DNA of 64,000 nucleotides from Pedobacter cryoconitis (GCF_003259615.1 NZ_QLLR01000006.1:149822-213821), one strand, 5' to 3'. Positions 46,046-55,611 are shown, counted from the first letter of the stretch. Program-made: numbers and translations. The notes: a model not told the origin generated them from the sequence alone.

Positions 46046-48412
46046 TTAGAATTTGAAGGTCAGGTTCGCCAGGTAACGCGCCGGACTTTGAGGGGTTAAC
46101 CTTACAGACCAGGCCTTTTCACTGGTCAGGTTATCAACTTTAACCCCGATTCTGAAACGGCGCTGATCATAAAATACAGTGGCATCAAACATGGTATAAC
46201 CTGGAATAATCACTTTAGAAGTTTTGGTATTGGTTTGATAAGATGAACTTCCTGAGTTCCCGCCAAAACCAGCACCAAAACCTTTTAATGCTCCTTGCGG
46301 AAATTTGTAACTCAACCAAAAGTTGAGCATCTTATCAGGTCCCGATAAGGCTGGTCTTAAGCCTTCAGTATCCGGAGTTCCTCCGATAGCCTTGCTGTCA
46401 TTATAAGCATAACCCGCAATAATATTGAATCCCGGAAATGGATTTGCCGTCAGTTCAATTTCTACTCCTCTGCTTTTTTGATCTCCATCCTGAATACTGT
46501 AGGTATTATTCGCTACATCCGGACGAACAATATCTTTTACTTTGATATTATAATAACTGATTGTACCTACTAATTTATGATCAAATATATCACCTTTAAC
46601 GCCCATTTCTATTTGATTTGCCTGCTCTGGTTTAACCATATCTCCGTTAATCTTAGTACCGTTTTTATTGGTGAAAGAATTCATGTAACTTCCAAATAAA
46701 GAAACACGGTCTTTAACTACCTGATAAACCAATCCTAATTTAGGGGAAAGCGCGGTCTGGCCAAAAGCCCCGGTATTGAGATCAGTAGCGACAACTGTTG
46801 TCCCGTCAGCCTGATAACGATCTAAACGAAGACTTACCATAGCTAAAAGTCTTTCACTCACGTTAAAAACATCTGACGCGTAAACTGCATAGCTATTATC
46901 TGCATTAGATTCATTTCTTATTTTCCCGGCTTTAGTTGGTGCCAGATCATCAATAATCTTTTTGCTGATGCCAGCATCATTGCCAGGATTAACAAAATCA
47001 ACTTTCGGTCCTGTGACCTGAACTCTATCAAAAGTATTGGTATTATTATAAAAATCAAGACCAACAACTAAACGGTTCCGGTGTGATCCGATCTTGAAAT
47101 CCCCTATAAAGTTTTGCTGAATATCAGTTGCAATAAATGAAGTATAACCCCGCATCACTAAAGCAGTCAGTTCTGTATCTGAAACACCATTCAGGGCTGA
47201 AATATAACCTCTGATCGCGGTACTGGACCTGGACATCACAGTCTGGGAAGTCCATTTTTCAGACATTTTATAGTTAAACTGGGCAAATACATTGACCATC
47301 TGTGTTCTATAAGCTAAATCATTATTTCCAAACAATTTATCGTAAGGAAATCCCATGTCTCTGATATTTTGTATTTTAACAACTTTAGCAGCCGGATCTG
47401 TCTTTGTATAAGGATTAAAACGAACTACGGATGTTCCTTCAGCTTGCCCATACTCTACATCAAACAGCATGGAAAGTTTATCCGTGATCTGATAAGAGAA
47501 ACTTGGGGCAACACTAAAGCTTTTTGTATATCCTGAATCCTGAAAATTCTTTTCATAAGTACCTGCACCGTTTAAACGGAACAATACAGTCTTTTCTGCG
47601 TTTAATGGCGTATTGATATCAAAGGCCATTCGCTTATAGTCCCAGCTACCACCAAATAACGAAACCTCACCACCTACCCCGTTATAAGGTTTCTTGGTTA
47701 CCCGGTTAAATAAACCGCCATAACTAGACAGGTTATTTCCAAATAAAGTAGCTGAGGGACCTTTAATGGCTTCTATACGTTCCAGGTTAGCAGGATCAAT
47801 AGCAGTATATGCAAAGCCAGCAACTCCGTTTCTTACCATGGGTTCAGTTTCAAAACCCCGGGAACGAAAAGTTACCCTCCCTTGATTGGCGAGCATTGGG
47901 ATTCCGGAGCCGGGAACATTTTTAGAGATACTACCTAAATCAACTGCTAATTGTTCCTGGATAAGCTCTTTGGGAATAGAAATATAAACTTGTGGATTTT
48001 CCAGGTTTTTTAATGGAAGACGCGCAGAATAAACGCTCTCTTTCCTGGAAAATTTATTAGATGTACCGCCGATGATAACTTCTTGCAATGCTTGAACATT
48101 TTCTTTGCTTAACTGATAATCGGCAGTAATGGTTTTTCCGGCAATCACCGTTACAGCCAGATCTTTTTGAGCAGCACCCAGCATCTGAATTCTGATCGTA
48201 TGCTTTCCAGGGCTGATATGATTAAAAGAGTAATTACCATGCTCATTCGTCAATGTATGTTTGGCAAGGTCAATTAAAGAAACTGAAATTGATCCGGCCG
48301 GCTGACCATCTACGAGTAAAACTTTACCGGATATATTTCCTGTTGTTTGCGTTGTTTGAGAGAAAACGGTATGAAAACCGAGTAGTAAAAGCGTAGTAAG
48401 TAAGAATTTCAT
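46046..48412 (-). CDS. TonB-dependent siderophore-type receptor
   Basis: A 788-residue receptor, started at ATG 48412 where a normal signal peptide begins (MKFLLTTLLLLGFHTVFSQ); the frame's earlier Met would add a membrane-unfriendly extension. A carboxypeptidase-regulatory-like domain (~25-105) precedes the plug (~130-260; VTFRSRGFETEPMVRNGVAGF, ERIEAIKGPSATLFGNNLSSYGGLFNRVTKKP). That plug is typical of FhuA/FpvA-type siderophore receptors. The barrel ends in ANLTFKF. It should import ferric siderophore with TonB energy. No Fur box could be confirmed. Confidence 0.92.
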   Translation of the reverse strand: MKFLLTTLLLLGFHTVFSQTTQTTGNISGKVLLVDGQPAGSISVSLIDLAKHTLTNEHGNYSFNHISPGKHTIRIQMLGAAQKDLAVTVIAGKTITADYQLSKENVQALQEVIIGGTSNKFSRKESVYSARLPLKNLENPQVYISIPKELIQEQLAVDLGSISKNVPGSGIPMLANQGRVTFRSRGFETEPMVRNGVAGFAYTAIDPANLERIEAIKGPSATLFGNNLSSYGGLFNRVTKKPYNGVGGEVSLFGGSWDYKRMAFDINTPLNAEKTVLFRLNGAGTYEKNFQDSGYTKSFSVAPSFSYQITDKLSMLFDVEYGQAEGTSVVRFNPYTKTDPAAKVVKIQNIRDMGFPYDKLFGNNDLAYRTQMVNVFAQFNYKMSEKWTSQTVMSRSSTAIRGYISALNGVSDTELTALVMRGYTSFIATDIQQNFIGDFKIGSHRNRLVVGLDFYNNTNTFDRVQVTGPKVDFVNPGNDAGISKKIIDDLAPTKAGKIRNESNADNSYAVYASDVFNVSERLLAMVSLRLDRYQADGTTVVATDLNTGAFGQTALSPKLGLVYQVVKDRVSLFGSYMNSFTNKNGTKINGDMVKPEQANQIEMGVKGDIFDHKLVGTISYYNIKVKDIVRPDVANNTYSIQDGDQKSRGVEIELTANPFPGFNIIAGYAYNDSKAIGGTPDTEGLRPALSGPDKMLNFWLSYKFPQGALKGFGAGFGGNSGSSSYQTNTKTSKVIIPGYTMFDATVFYDQRRFRIGVKVDNLTSEKAWSVRLTPQSPARYLANLTFKF

Positions 48413-48451
48413 CAAATAATATGATAGGAGTAAGTGTAATAATAACATCGG

Positions 48452-48459
48452 CAAAGATA
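48452..48459 (-). promoter_or_regulatory. -7 element of the siderophore receptor gene
   Basis: TATCTTTG on the minus strand, an exact consensus match 40 bases before the ATG at 48412. It supports the shorter start. Confidence 0.5.
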
Positions 48460-48561
48460 AACATTATCTGTAATCAGTCTAAATACACTTTAGATAATAT
48501 CTCTCTTTGTAGTTGAAAAGAAACGATATATTACCACCGATTAAGCGTAAATTGCCCGTAC

Positions 48562-49605
48562 ATGGAACCTAATGATGTAAAAATATCCCGTAAAAAACCT
48601 ATTTTCCCAGTTACGCCTGCTTTGCAAAAATACCTGAGAACCTATCAGCGGGATTCAAAACTTCCAATTACTTATAATGATTTGTTAGTTTTTAATGAAG
48701 CCTATCCTATCATGGATAAATATGGAAAGGATTCACTTTGGGAAGGCCCTATTTATCCTGCAGACCGGATTGAACAGCTGCACAATGGCCTGAAAGTCAT
48801 TTATGCTAATTTAAAAGCCTCGGGTAATCTTCGTATTGTACAGCATAAGTATATTGAGAAAATCGAATATTGCACTTTTGGTAATACACACCCGTTCCGG
48901 ATTAAAATTGTAAACCGCTTAAATGATGTGTATGACTACTTTTATGTGAAAAAGGCAGATGCTTCGCGGATTTACGGACTGGAGCTGGAAGAGATTTTAT
49001 CACCAAACCAGGTTAACTATCTTGTTGATGGGGAAACGCTGATTGAGGAGCATGTTGCAGGAATACCCGGAGACGTTTTTGCAAAGATGTATTTACACAA
49101 CCCTGAATATAACCCTACCCGTATAGCGAAGGAGTTTGTAAAATTCAATGAGCGCTGTTTAGTTATGTTATTAGGCGATATGCGTGCTTATAATTTCGTG
49201 GTACAGATTACACCCGACTTCGACGACATTCAATTCAGAATCAGAGCTATTGACTTTGATCAGCAGTTTTACGAAGGAAATATCAAAGTATACCTTGCAC
49301 AGTTCTTTAAAGAAAACCTTCCTTATGTAAAGATGTGTATGGAGCAACTATCTGATAAGACTTTTCTGCAGTATCAGCAGGAAGAGAAATCGTCGATATT
49401 GCACCGCGTTCGCAGTGAACGTCATCGCCTGACCGATTTGCGGGACGTATCCAATACGGAAATCCTAACCACGCCAGAAAATATAGAATCATTGAAAAAA
49501 GGCATGTCGGAACATTATGCAGATCTGAATTATCTGAGCTGTCAAACTATGACTGATATTGTAGAGTTAAATATTAAGAATATCATCAGGCAGGTAAAAT
49601 TGTAA
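48562..49605 (+). CDS. Putative kinase-fold protein, unknown substrate
   Basis: A 347-residue cytosolic protein I could not place in a named family. Its motifs line up with a protein-kinase-like fold in the right order: YFYVKK (Lys130/131, like the strand-3 Lys), ELEEI (Glu ~141-144, helix C), a hinge-like segment IEEHVAGIPGD (161-171), a catalytic-loop-like LGDMRAYNF with Asp206 and Asn211 in the canonical D-x4-N spacing, and AIDFDQQ (231-233) in place of DFG. The first ~60 residues are extra. Single gene. The fold call is inference from motif order; activity is unproven. Confidence 0.6.
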   Translation: MEPNDVKISRKKPIFPVTPALQKYLRTYQRDSKLPITYNDLLVFNEAYPIMDKYGKDSLWEGPIYPADRIEQLHNGLKVIYANLKASGNLRIVQHKYIEKIEYCTFGNTHPFRIKIVNRLNDVYDYFYVKKADASRIYGLELEEILSPNQVNYLVDGETLIEEHVAGIPGDVFAKMYLHNPEYNPTRIAKEFVKFNERCLVMLLGDMRAYNFVVQITPDFDDIQFRIRAIDFDQQFYEGNIKVYLAQFFKENLPYVKMCMEQLSDKTFLQYQQEEKSSILHRVRSERHRLTDLRDVSNTEILTTPENIESLKKGMSEHYADLNYLSCQTMTDIVELNIKNIIRQVKL

Positions 49606-49712
49606 CCGCAACATTTTCGCCATCAAAGCAAGTAATCTCGTTATTGACCTTAATTATTTATCATCCTCCAATGCTGCCTGGTTTGGATTGTTAAAAGAAA
49701 TGCTCTCTTAGT

Positions 49713-51602
49713 TTAAGTATGGTTTGAATCCAGTACCAATTTACTCCATCCCCCCTCTCCGCTGGTCTTTAATTCTTTTTTACGTTCTTCCAGAATCTTC
49801 TGCATTTTACTGTTATATGCCCAGCATGTACTCTGTCTTATAAGCAATAATCCTGAGAGTTTATGGGAAGAAATCTTCCCTTTTGTAGAGTACACCAGAA
49901 AAAGCATATAAAAAGCTTTATTAATGGGAATCTTGCTATTTTGAAAAATAGTATACGAAATTACTGACTCATCATACCCACACTTGGTACATCTTCTGCT
50001 ATAGGGTAAGAAACCAGCAAGATAAAACGTATTTGTACATTTACGACAGGCATATCCATTTGCCCACTTCAGCTCAGAAAGATATTTAAAACAGGTTTCC
50101 CTATCTGGATAAATCTTACTGAACTCCGCAAAATCAACATGATCAGACATAACCCTCGCTTTGTTTACTTTCTCTATGTTCAAATGCAGCTCCTGGTTAT
50201 CCTTTTCCAACATCGTATTCATCAACGAAATCTCTTCGTTCTGCTTTTCAATAATAGAGGCTTTCAGTCTTACTTCTTGTGTGCGCTGATCAACGAGAGT
50301 AGATAATTCTTTGTTTAAAGTATCTTTCAGACTTTCATTAACCTGCAATTGATGAATCATTTTCTTTTGCACTTCACTTTCATTTTTACGCAGTGTTCTT
50401 ACACGCTCACCAATTGCAAAAGACACAAGAATCATTTCAAATATAAAACAGAAACTCAGGCTATAATAAGTAAATGGCCCATATGGCATCCAGGGTACAT
50501 TCAATAACAAGAGGATCTTAATCAGAAAACCAATTACCAGAAAGGTATAACCAATCACAAAAAACATTGCCGGACGGTAACGGTTCTTCAAAATATAGAT
50601 ACCAGTTCCATAAGCAACCAATAATGGGATCAGTTCTACGAGTTTATAACTAAACAGATGTTTATTAAACAGACAGACTATAAAAAACAGACTGCGTAAA
50701 ATGATAACCCATATAATTAATTGATAAAGCCTGGGGGCCTTAGTTTTGACGTAAAGAAAATTAAGCGTGAACATTAATGCGAAAACACTGCTTAAGTACA
50801 AAGTAAAGCCAATGCCGTACTCATTCCCTAAAGGCCAGTCTGGCCAAAGGTATTGGAAGGCTATCCCATCAATACTCATTTCGTATAAGCCGATACTCAG
50901 ATTGTACAAGACGTAATAGAGATATTGCATTTGTCTGACTGCGAAAAACATGAGCAGGTTATACAAACTGAAAACGATCACCATTCCATAAAACAGCCCG
51001 AAGATCAGGTATTCATTCAGTGCATATTTTACAAACCAGCGTATATCCCGCAATACCATAATTGCGCTTACTGACTGCGATGATTTTATCCGTACATAAT
51101 AGGTCAGCGTGGCATTAGAATCATTATTAAGCTCATAAATGAAGTTTTTATGCTGATATTCTCTTTGACTAAATGGATAAGCAGTCCCGGAATAGTAAGC
51201 CTGGTAATGACCTTTGCCATCGGGTACAAATAGGCCAAAATGATTAATGGACTGATCAAAGAATTCCAGTATCCAGTTTTTAGCAGATGCTTTAGCATGC
51301 TTTATTTTAAATCTGTACCAATAAGCAGAGGTAACGTGGTAGTTCTTTGGCGTATACTTCTTATTGATCAGGAATTTTGACTGAACAGCGGGCTTTAAAA
51401 TATCGGATAATGTCAAAACATTTGTGCTATCTTCCAAATACTCAATTTCTCCATAAGAAAAAATATAATGAGGGACTTTATCATTAACAGGAATGATCTT
51501 TTGTGCGTGAGACAGCTCAATTGTCAGCGTTAAAAATAAACACATGACCATAAGGATTTTAACCAAATGGCCTTTAGAAGGGTTAGATACAGGTTTATTC
51601 AT
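49713..51602 (-). CDS. 7TM-DISM receptor fused to an IS1595-type zinc ribbon/HTH
   Basis: A 629-residue protein. Signal peptide, then an extracellular 7TMR-DISMED2-like sandwich (~40-190; AYWYRFKIKH...WILEFFDQSINHFGLFVPDG) and seven membrane helices (~195-400). A coiled coil (~405-485; LVDQRTQEVRLKASIIEKQ) follows. Instead of a kinase or cyclase, the cytosolic end (~490-610) matches the N-terminus of IS1595-family transposases: FSKIYPDRETCFKYLSELKW, a CxxC-CxxC zinc ribbon (Cys519, 522, 538, 541), SYTIFQNSKIPINKAFYMLFLVYS and a helix-turn-helix-like KISSHKLSGLLLIRQSTCW. The DDE nuclease domain is absent. A domesticated DNA-binding output is likely. Confidence 0.85.
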   Translation of the reverse strand: MNKPVSNPSKGHLVKILMVMCLFLTLTIELSHAQKIIPVNDKVPHYIFSYGEIEYLEDSTNVLTLSDILKPAVQSKFLINKKYTPKNYHVTSAYWYRFKIKHAKASAKNWILEFFDQSINHFGLFVPDGKGHYQAYYSGTAYPFSQREYQHKNFIYELNNDSNATLTYYVRIKSSQSVSAIMVLRDIRWFVKYALNEYLIFGLFYGMVIVFSLYNLLMFFAVRQMQYLYYVLYNLSIGLYEMSIDGIAFQYLWPDWPLGNEYGIGFTLYLSSVFALMFTLNFLYVKTKAPRLYQLIIWVIILRSLFFIVCLFNKHLFSYKLVELIPLLVAYGTGIYILKNRYRPAMFFVIGYTFLVIGFLIKILLLLNVPWMPYGPFTYYSLSFCFIFEMILVSFAIGERVRTLRKNESEVQKKMIHQLQVNESLKDTLNKELSTLVDQRTQEVRLKASIIEKQNEEISLMNTMLEKDNQELHLNIEKVNKARVMSDHVDFAEFSKIYPDRETCFKYLSELKWANGYACRKCTNTFYLAGFLPYSRRCTKCGYDESVISYTIFQNSKIPINKAFYMLFLVYSTKGKISSHKLSGLLLIRQSTCWAYNSKMQKILEERKKELKTSGEGGWSKLVLDSNHT

Positions 51603-51675
51603 TAAAAATTGTAAAGATGTTAATCACAGGATGATTAAATATAATCAATTGCAATGAACAATTTAACAATCAAAT

Positions 51676-51707
51676 AACTGGTCCGGCAAATGATTGCCAG
51701 ACCAGTT
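51676..51707 (-). terminator. Hairpin after the PL14-like gene
   Basis: AACTGGTC-C-GGCAA pairs with TTGCC-A-GACCAGTT (14-base arms, one internal mismatch) around ATGA, 8 bases past the stop at 51715. The T-run is weak. Confidence 0.65.
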
Positions 51708-51714
51708 GAGTGCA

Positions 51715-52599
51715 CTAATTGATTTTATTCACAACTAAATTATCGTAATAGATATAATCTGTAGTATTTGCTTTCCATTCTTCCTGGCTTCCTCCTCTGA
51801 AAGTATGGAATGTAAGCTTATTGATTAATCTTTGACTATCATTTGTAGTCCAGCGAATATCATTATCCAGAATGGTTTGACCATTGATAATAATTTGCGC
51901 ATGTCCGTTAGTATTTGAACCTGTATTGCTTTTCACATACATATGGACGTGATACCAAACTCCTTTTTGAAGTGACCCGCTTGCAGGGAAGCGTTTAGTA
52001 TAGGTATCACCAAATTTGGTGGGCTGATCTTTATGATAAACATAAGGTTGAAAGAATACCCGGTCTGCACTTGGTGAATACCACATTAAGCGGAGCGTTC
52101 CACCATTTCCGTCCCATCCTGGATCTCCACCGGTATTCCCTTCGCCAATTGCAAAGCCGAAACCAATCTTTCCACCTCTGCTGAAATTGAAATTGCTATG
52201 AAATTTTACATCGTAATCTAATTCATAAGCGGTTCCCTGGCTCACATTTACATTTCCAATCAGGCCCCCTGCTCCTGATAGCGCGTTTGGTAACAAAGTA
52301 ACTCTTAAACCATTAGATCCGTCTTTTCCATTGGTTATAAATGCCCTTGATTCTTGCCACCCTGAAATGTTTCCAAAATCTGCAGCTGCCTGTGAATTGG
52401 TATAAGTTGAACCATTGGTCCTGTTTTCCCAGTTCACATTTATATCTCCATTTACGGCATTGACTTCGGTTCTTGAAGCCTCCTGATTTTGGTTACCCGG
52501 TTCATTTGTATTGACATCTTTTTTACAAGCTGTCCCGAATAAAACTGCCAGCAAAACTATACTAGCCATCAACTGTCTTTTAGTAGTCTGTTTGTTCAT
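51715..52599 (-). CDS. Polysaccharide lyase family 14-like lipoprotein
   Basis: A 294-residue lipoprotein (lipobox FGTAC, Cys25) with a ~60-residue Asn/Gly-rich linker and a jelly-roll domain: YELDYDVKFHSNFNFSRGGKIGFGFAIG, GTLRLMWYSPSADRVFFQPYVYHKDQ, GVWYHVHMYVKSN. The GG-K-x-G-F-G and R-L-M-W patterns with the Tyr-x-Tyr strand match PL14 (alginate/glucuronan lyase) proteins. Lyases of this fold cut uronic polymers by beta-elimination. Catalytic residues were not assigned. It is divergent from the GH99-like gene, and the two may share a target polymer. Confidence 0.75.
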   Translation of the reverse strand: MNKQTTKRQLMASIVLLAVLFGTACKKDVNTNEPGNQNQEASRTEVNAVNGDINVNWENRTNGSTYTNSQAAADFGNISGWQESRAFITNGKDGSNGLRVTLLPNALSGAGGLIGNVNVSQGTAYELDYDVKFHSNFNFSRGGKIGFGFAIGEGNTGGDPGWDGNGGTLRLMWYSPSADRVFFQPYVYHKDQPTKFGDTYTKRFPASGSLQKGVWYHVHMYVKSNTGSNTNGHAQIIINGQTILDNDIRWTTNDSQRLINKLTFHTFRGGSQEEWKANTTDYIYYDNLVVNKIN

Positions 52600-52997
52600 T
52601 AGATAAATATTTGGTTTATAAATTGGTTGCTATAAATTTAAAGGAGTTTTATTGACATAAACAAGAGAATAATTTTACAATTAACTATATATCAAATAAT
52701 TAAAAAATAATTGATACGCTATAAATCATAGATTTTTTAACACAATAAGCGCCTTCATCAACTTGTAACCGCTTTAACTTCTGTTTCATTTTACCTTTGA
52801 TACGCTTACACCACAAAAAAATATTTATTCTTTTTTTCAATTGCCGGATTATGGTCTTCAAAAGATTAAAAAAAGCAAGCGGGCCCGTGCCAAAAATTTA
52901 TTCTTAAACTTATTATTTGATATATTCGGCCGCAGATCAGCCCAAAAGACTGTTTATCACATTCAAATACCTTCAACATCTTATATAAATACCTTCT
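52600..52997. other. Divergent regulatory region between PL14 and GH99 genes
   Basis: About 400 very AT-rich bases without a gene. On the plus strand TACCTTTG at 52792-52799 exactly matches the -7 consensus and would give the GH99-like gene a ~190-base leader. No exact -7 element was found for the PL14-like gene on the other strand. Confidence 0.45.
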
Positions 52998-54269
52998 ATG
53001 AAAAACATCAATAACCTTTATTGGATGGCGGCATTATGCCTGCTATTTAGCTGCGCAAAGCAGAAGTTTAACGTTCAGGCTGATGGTTCACAAAACCAAA
53101 AGCAGTTACAATCCTCACCCGTTGGTGATGTGGTTGGTAAAATTACAGTTGGTTATCAGGGCTGGTTCGCCTGTATTGGCGATGGGTCACCAATTAATGC
53201 CTGGTGGCATTGGGCTCCAAACGCTTCACAGCAACCTTCCAATAGTAATAATGGAATTAAGTCCTGGCCAGATATGCGGGAGTACACTGCTTCTTATCAA
53301 ACAGGATTCTCTAACCTCGGTTATGGCCAGCAGGCCAAACTATTTTCTTCCTATAATGACCAGACTATTGATATTCATTTCAAATGGATGGAACAAAACG
53401 GTATAGATGCAGCAGCATTACAACGGTTTAATCCCAATGGCTGGGAAGGCCCGATAAGGGATGCGATTACGAATAAAGTTAAAATAGCTGCCGAAGCGCA
53501 TCACCGGAAATTTTATATCATGTACGATGTAAGCGGCTGGACAAACATGCAGTCAGAACTCAAAACTGACTGGACCTCCAAAATGTCTGCTTATACAGCT
53601 TCTGCGGCCTATGCCAAACAAAACGGCAAACCAGTAGTTTGTATCTGGGGATTTGGGTTTGATGATAATAACCATCCCTGGTCTGCGGCTGTATGCTTAG
53701 AAGTTATCAATTGGTTCAAAGCAAAGGGTTGTTATGTTATTGGTGGTGTCCCTGCACATTGGAGAGAAGAAAACAGCGATTCACGGCCAAACTTCCTTCA
53801 AGCTTATAAAGCTTTAAATATGATCTCCCCATGGATGGTAGGAAGAATTGGCAATATCAACGATTCTGACAACTTTTATAACAATAGCAATGTACCAGAT
53901 CAAGCTTATTGTAATGCGAATGGCATCGATTATCAACCTTGTGTATTACCCGGCGATTTACAAGAAAGACAGCGTGCCCATGGTGATTTTATGTGGCATC
54001 AGTTTTACAATATGATCAAGGCAGGCTGCCAGGGGATATACATTTCTATGTTCGATGAGTACAATGAAGGTAATCAGATTGCCAAAACCGCAGAGAATGT
54101 TTCCATGGTTCCTTCGGGAGGTAATTTCCTTGCCCTCAACGAAGACGGCATCAATTGTTCTTCAGATTATTATCTGAGGTTAACAAATGATGGTGGCAAA
54201 ATGCTCAAAGGCCAGATTCCTCTGACTGCTGTCAGACCTACCGAACCTGTTATTGGTGGAGTTATATAA
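52998..54269 (+). CDS. GH99/GH71-like glycoside hydrolase lipoprotein
   Basis: A 423-residue lipoprotein (lipobox LFSC, Cys19). The catalytic TIM barrel begins KITVGYQGWFACIGDGSPINAWWHW. Further family segments are DIHFKWMEQNGIDAAALQRF, FYIMYDVSGW, VVCIWGFGF and the C-terminal YISMFDEYNEGNQI, where the Glu/Asp residues correspond to GH99 active-site carboxylates. GH99 enzymes are endo-alpha-mannosidases; many Bacteroidota relatives are called xylosidase/arabinosidase without proof. The 3' end meets the truncated histidine kinase gene on the other strand. Confidence 0.8.
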   Translation: MKNINNLYWMAALCLLFSCAKQKFNVQADGSQNQKQLQSSPVGDVVGKITVGYQGWFACIGDGSPINAWWHWAPNASQQPSNSNNGIKSWPDMREYTASYQTGFSNLGYGQQAKLFSSYNDQTIDIHFKWMEQNGIDAAALQRFNPNGWEGPIRDAITNKVKIAAEAHHRKFYIMYDVSGWTNMQSELKTDWTSKMSAYTASAAYAKQNGKPVVCIWGFGFDDNNHPWSAAVCLEVINWFKAKGCYVIGGVPAHWREENSDSRPNFLQAYKALNMISPWMVGRIGNINDSDNFYNNSNVPDQAYCNANGIDYQPCVLPGDLQERQRAHGDFMWHQFYNMIKAGCQGIYISMFDEYNEGNQIAKTAENVSMVPSGGNFLALNEDGINCSSDYYLRLTNDGGKMLKGQIPLTAVRPTEPVIGGVI

Positions 54270-54547
54270 TTTTTAATTATTTCCCAAACCATACAATTAA
54301 CCAAATGGATAGCAAGTATGCCAAGAACCAGTGGTATTGGTTTATTCGGAATAGTATACCTGAAAAAAAGAAAAATGCTTAAATAAACAATAATTACACC
54401 GGGGAACTGTGTGACAAATATATCAGGAAAACTGAAGAAATAAGTATCAGGAATACCGACAAACTCAGTAACAGCATAAAGCGAAAAATAAAATACCCAG
54501 AAAATAAAATGATAAAATATTAAACTATACCTTTTGGATATTTGCAT
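54170..54547 (-). pseudogene. Truncated LytS-like histidine kinase (membrane part only)
   Basis: A 125-codon frame beginning MQISKRYSLIFYHFIFW, nearly the same as the intact kinase at 58266. Similarity continues through three membrane helices to about residue 95 (near 54262), where it ends at the stop of the GH99-like gene; the remaining ~30 codons are antisense to that gene and unrelated to kinases. The His and ATPase domains are gone. It holds the same place behind its neighbour kinase as the intact copy does in the second unit, so it is the broken end of a tandem duplication. Confidence 0.8.
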
Positions 54548-54561
54548 AAATCAGTGAGGGA

Positions 54562-55611
54562 TTAAGAATAAAAATCAATTTGGTGAGTAACTGGCAATTT
54601 TAATTTCGATGTATAAAAATCATTATTATCATCAATGGTCAGTTCATAATTGTTACCATACTGGTAATCGAGTCGCTTTTTAATATTTTCAATCCCGATT
54701 CCATTAACATCTTCAATTAATGTTATCTTCTTTTTGTTATAAGTATATAAGTGAAGGAAATAACCATCCTCAGAATTACACAGGTGAATTATAGCCGGAT
54801 CTTCAATCAGTGCACAATTTCCATGCTTTAACACGTTTTCTATAATTGTTATAATAATTAGTGGGACAACCTGAATTGATGGAAATGTATCTTCAATTTT
54901 CAGATCAATATGCAATCTGCTGCTAAATCTCATCTGGTTAATTTTAATCACATTGTTTACATGTTCCAATTCATCAGAAAGAAGTACCATTTTACCATTC
55001 TCATTTTTTTCCAGAGCATAGCGCATGATTTGAGATAAAGTGATAATTCCATCCGCCAATTCCGGAGATAGGGCCAAAGATTTTGTATAAAACAAACTCA
55101 GCGTATTAAATAAAAAATGAGGATTAATCTGTGCACGGAAAAACTCATACTCAGCCACACGTTTCTCCCGCTCTATAATTGCTGTATGTTTTTCGCGCCT
55201 TATTAAATTTATACAAATAGCATAGCCGAAACCAAAAAATGCAAACTTAACAAACGCCCAAAGTATAATAACAATAAAGTACAGAAAATTATATTTGAAT
55301 ACTGGCCAGGTTTTAATTAAGGGTCTGAGCGTATTATTTATTTCGTACCACATGAAGAAATACCACCAGTAAATCACAATAATCCCAATAACTAATGGGA
55401 TGATTTTTAACGGAACAGTATATCTGGAACACAGGGCTATAATAAGATAAACCAATAAAATATTTGTTCCCTGTGCACAAAAAACGTCAAGCCAAACCAT
55501 CCAGTAACGATCACCAGGCTGAAAAATAGATTCATATCCATTGAAAACTAAATGAAATACCCAGAATATAACATGATAAGATATTAGCTTATAATCTATT
55601 GAATTCTTCAA
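54562..55611 (-). CDS. LytS-like sensor histidine kinase (unit A)
   Basis: A 349-residue kinase with four N-terminal membrane helices (1-145), then a His_kinase domain with INPHFLFNTLSLFY (phosphoacceptor His near 165) and an ATPase domain with IIITIIENVLKHGN (N box) and GIGIENIKKRL (G box). This is the LytS/YehU type that normally works with LytTR response regulators, but none is encoded in the window. Its start overlaps the stop of the S41 peptidase gene by 4 bases (ATGA). Closely related to the kinase at 58272. Confidence 0.92.
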   Translation of the reverse strand: MKNSIDYKLISYHVIFWVFHLVFNGYESIFQPGDRYWMVWLDVFCAQGTNILLVYLIIALCSRYTVPLKIIPLVIGIIVIYWWYFFMWYEINNTLRPLIKTWPVFKYNFLYFIVIILWAFVKFAFFGFGYAICINLIRREKHTAIIEREKRVAEYEFFRAQINPHFLFNTLSLFYTKSLALSPELADGIITLSQIMRYALEKNENGKMVLLSDELEHVNNVIKINQMRFSSRLHIDLKIEDTFPSIQVVPLIIITIIENVLKHGNCALIEDPAIIHLCNSEDGYFLHLYTYNKKKITLIEDVNGIGIENIKKRLDYQYGNNYELTIDDNNDFYTSKLKLPVTHQIDFYS

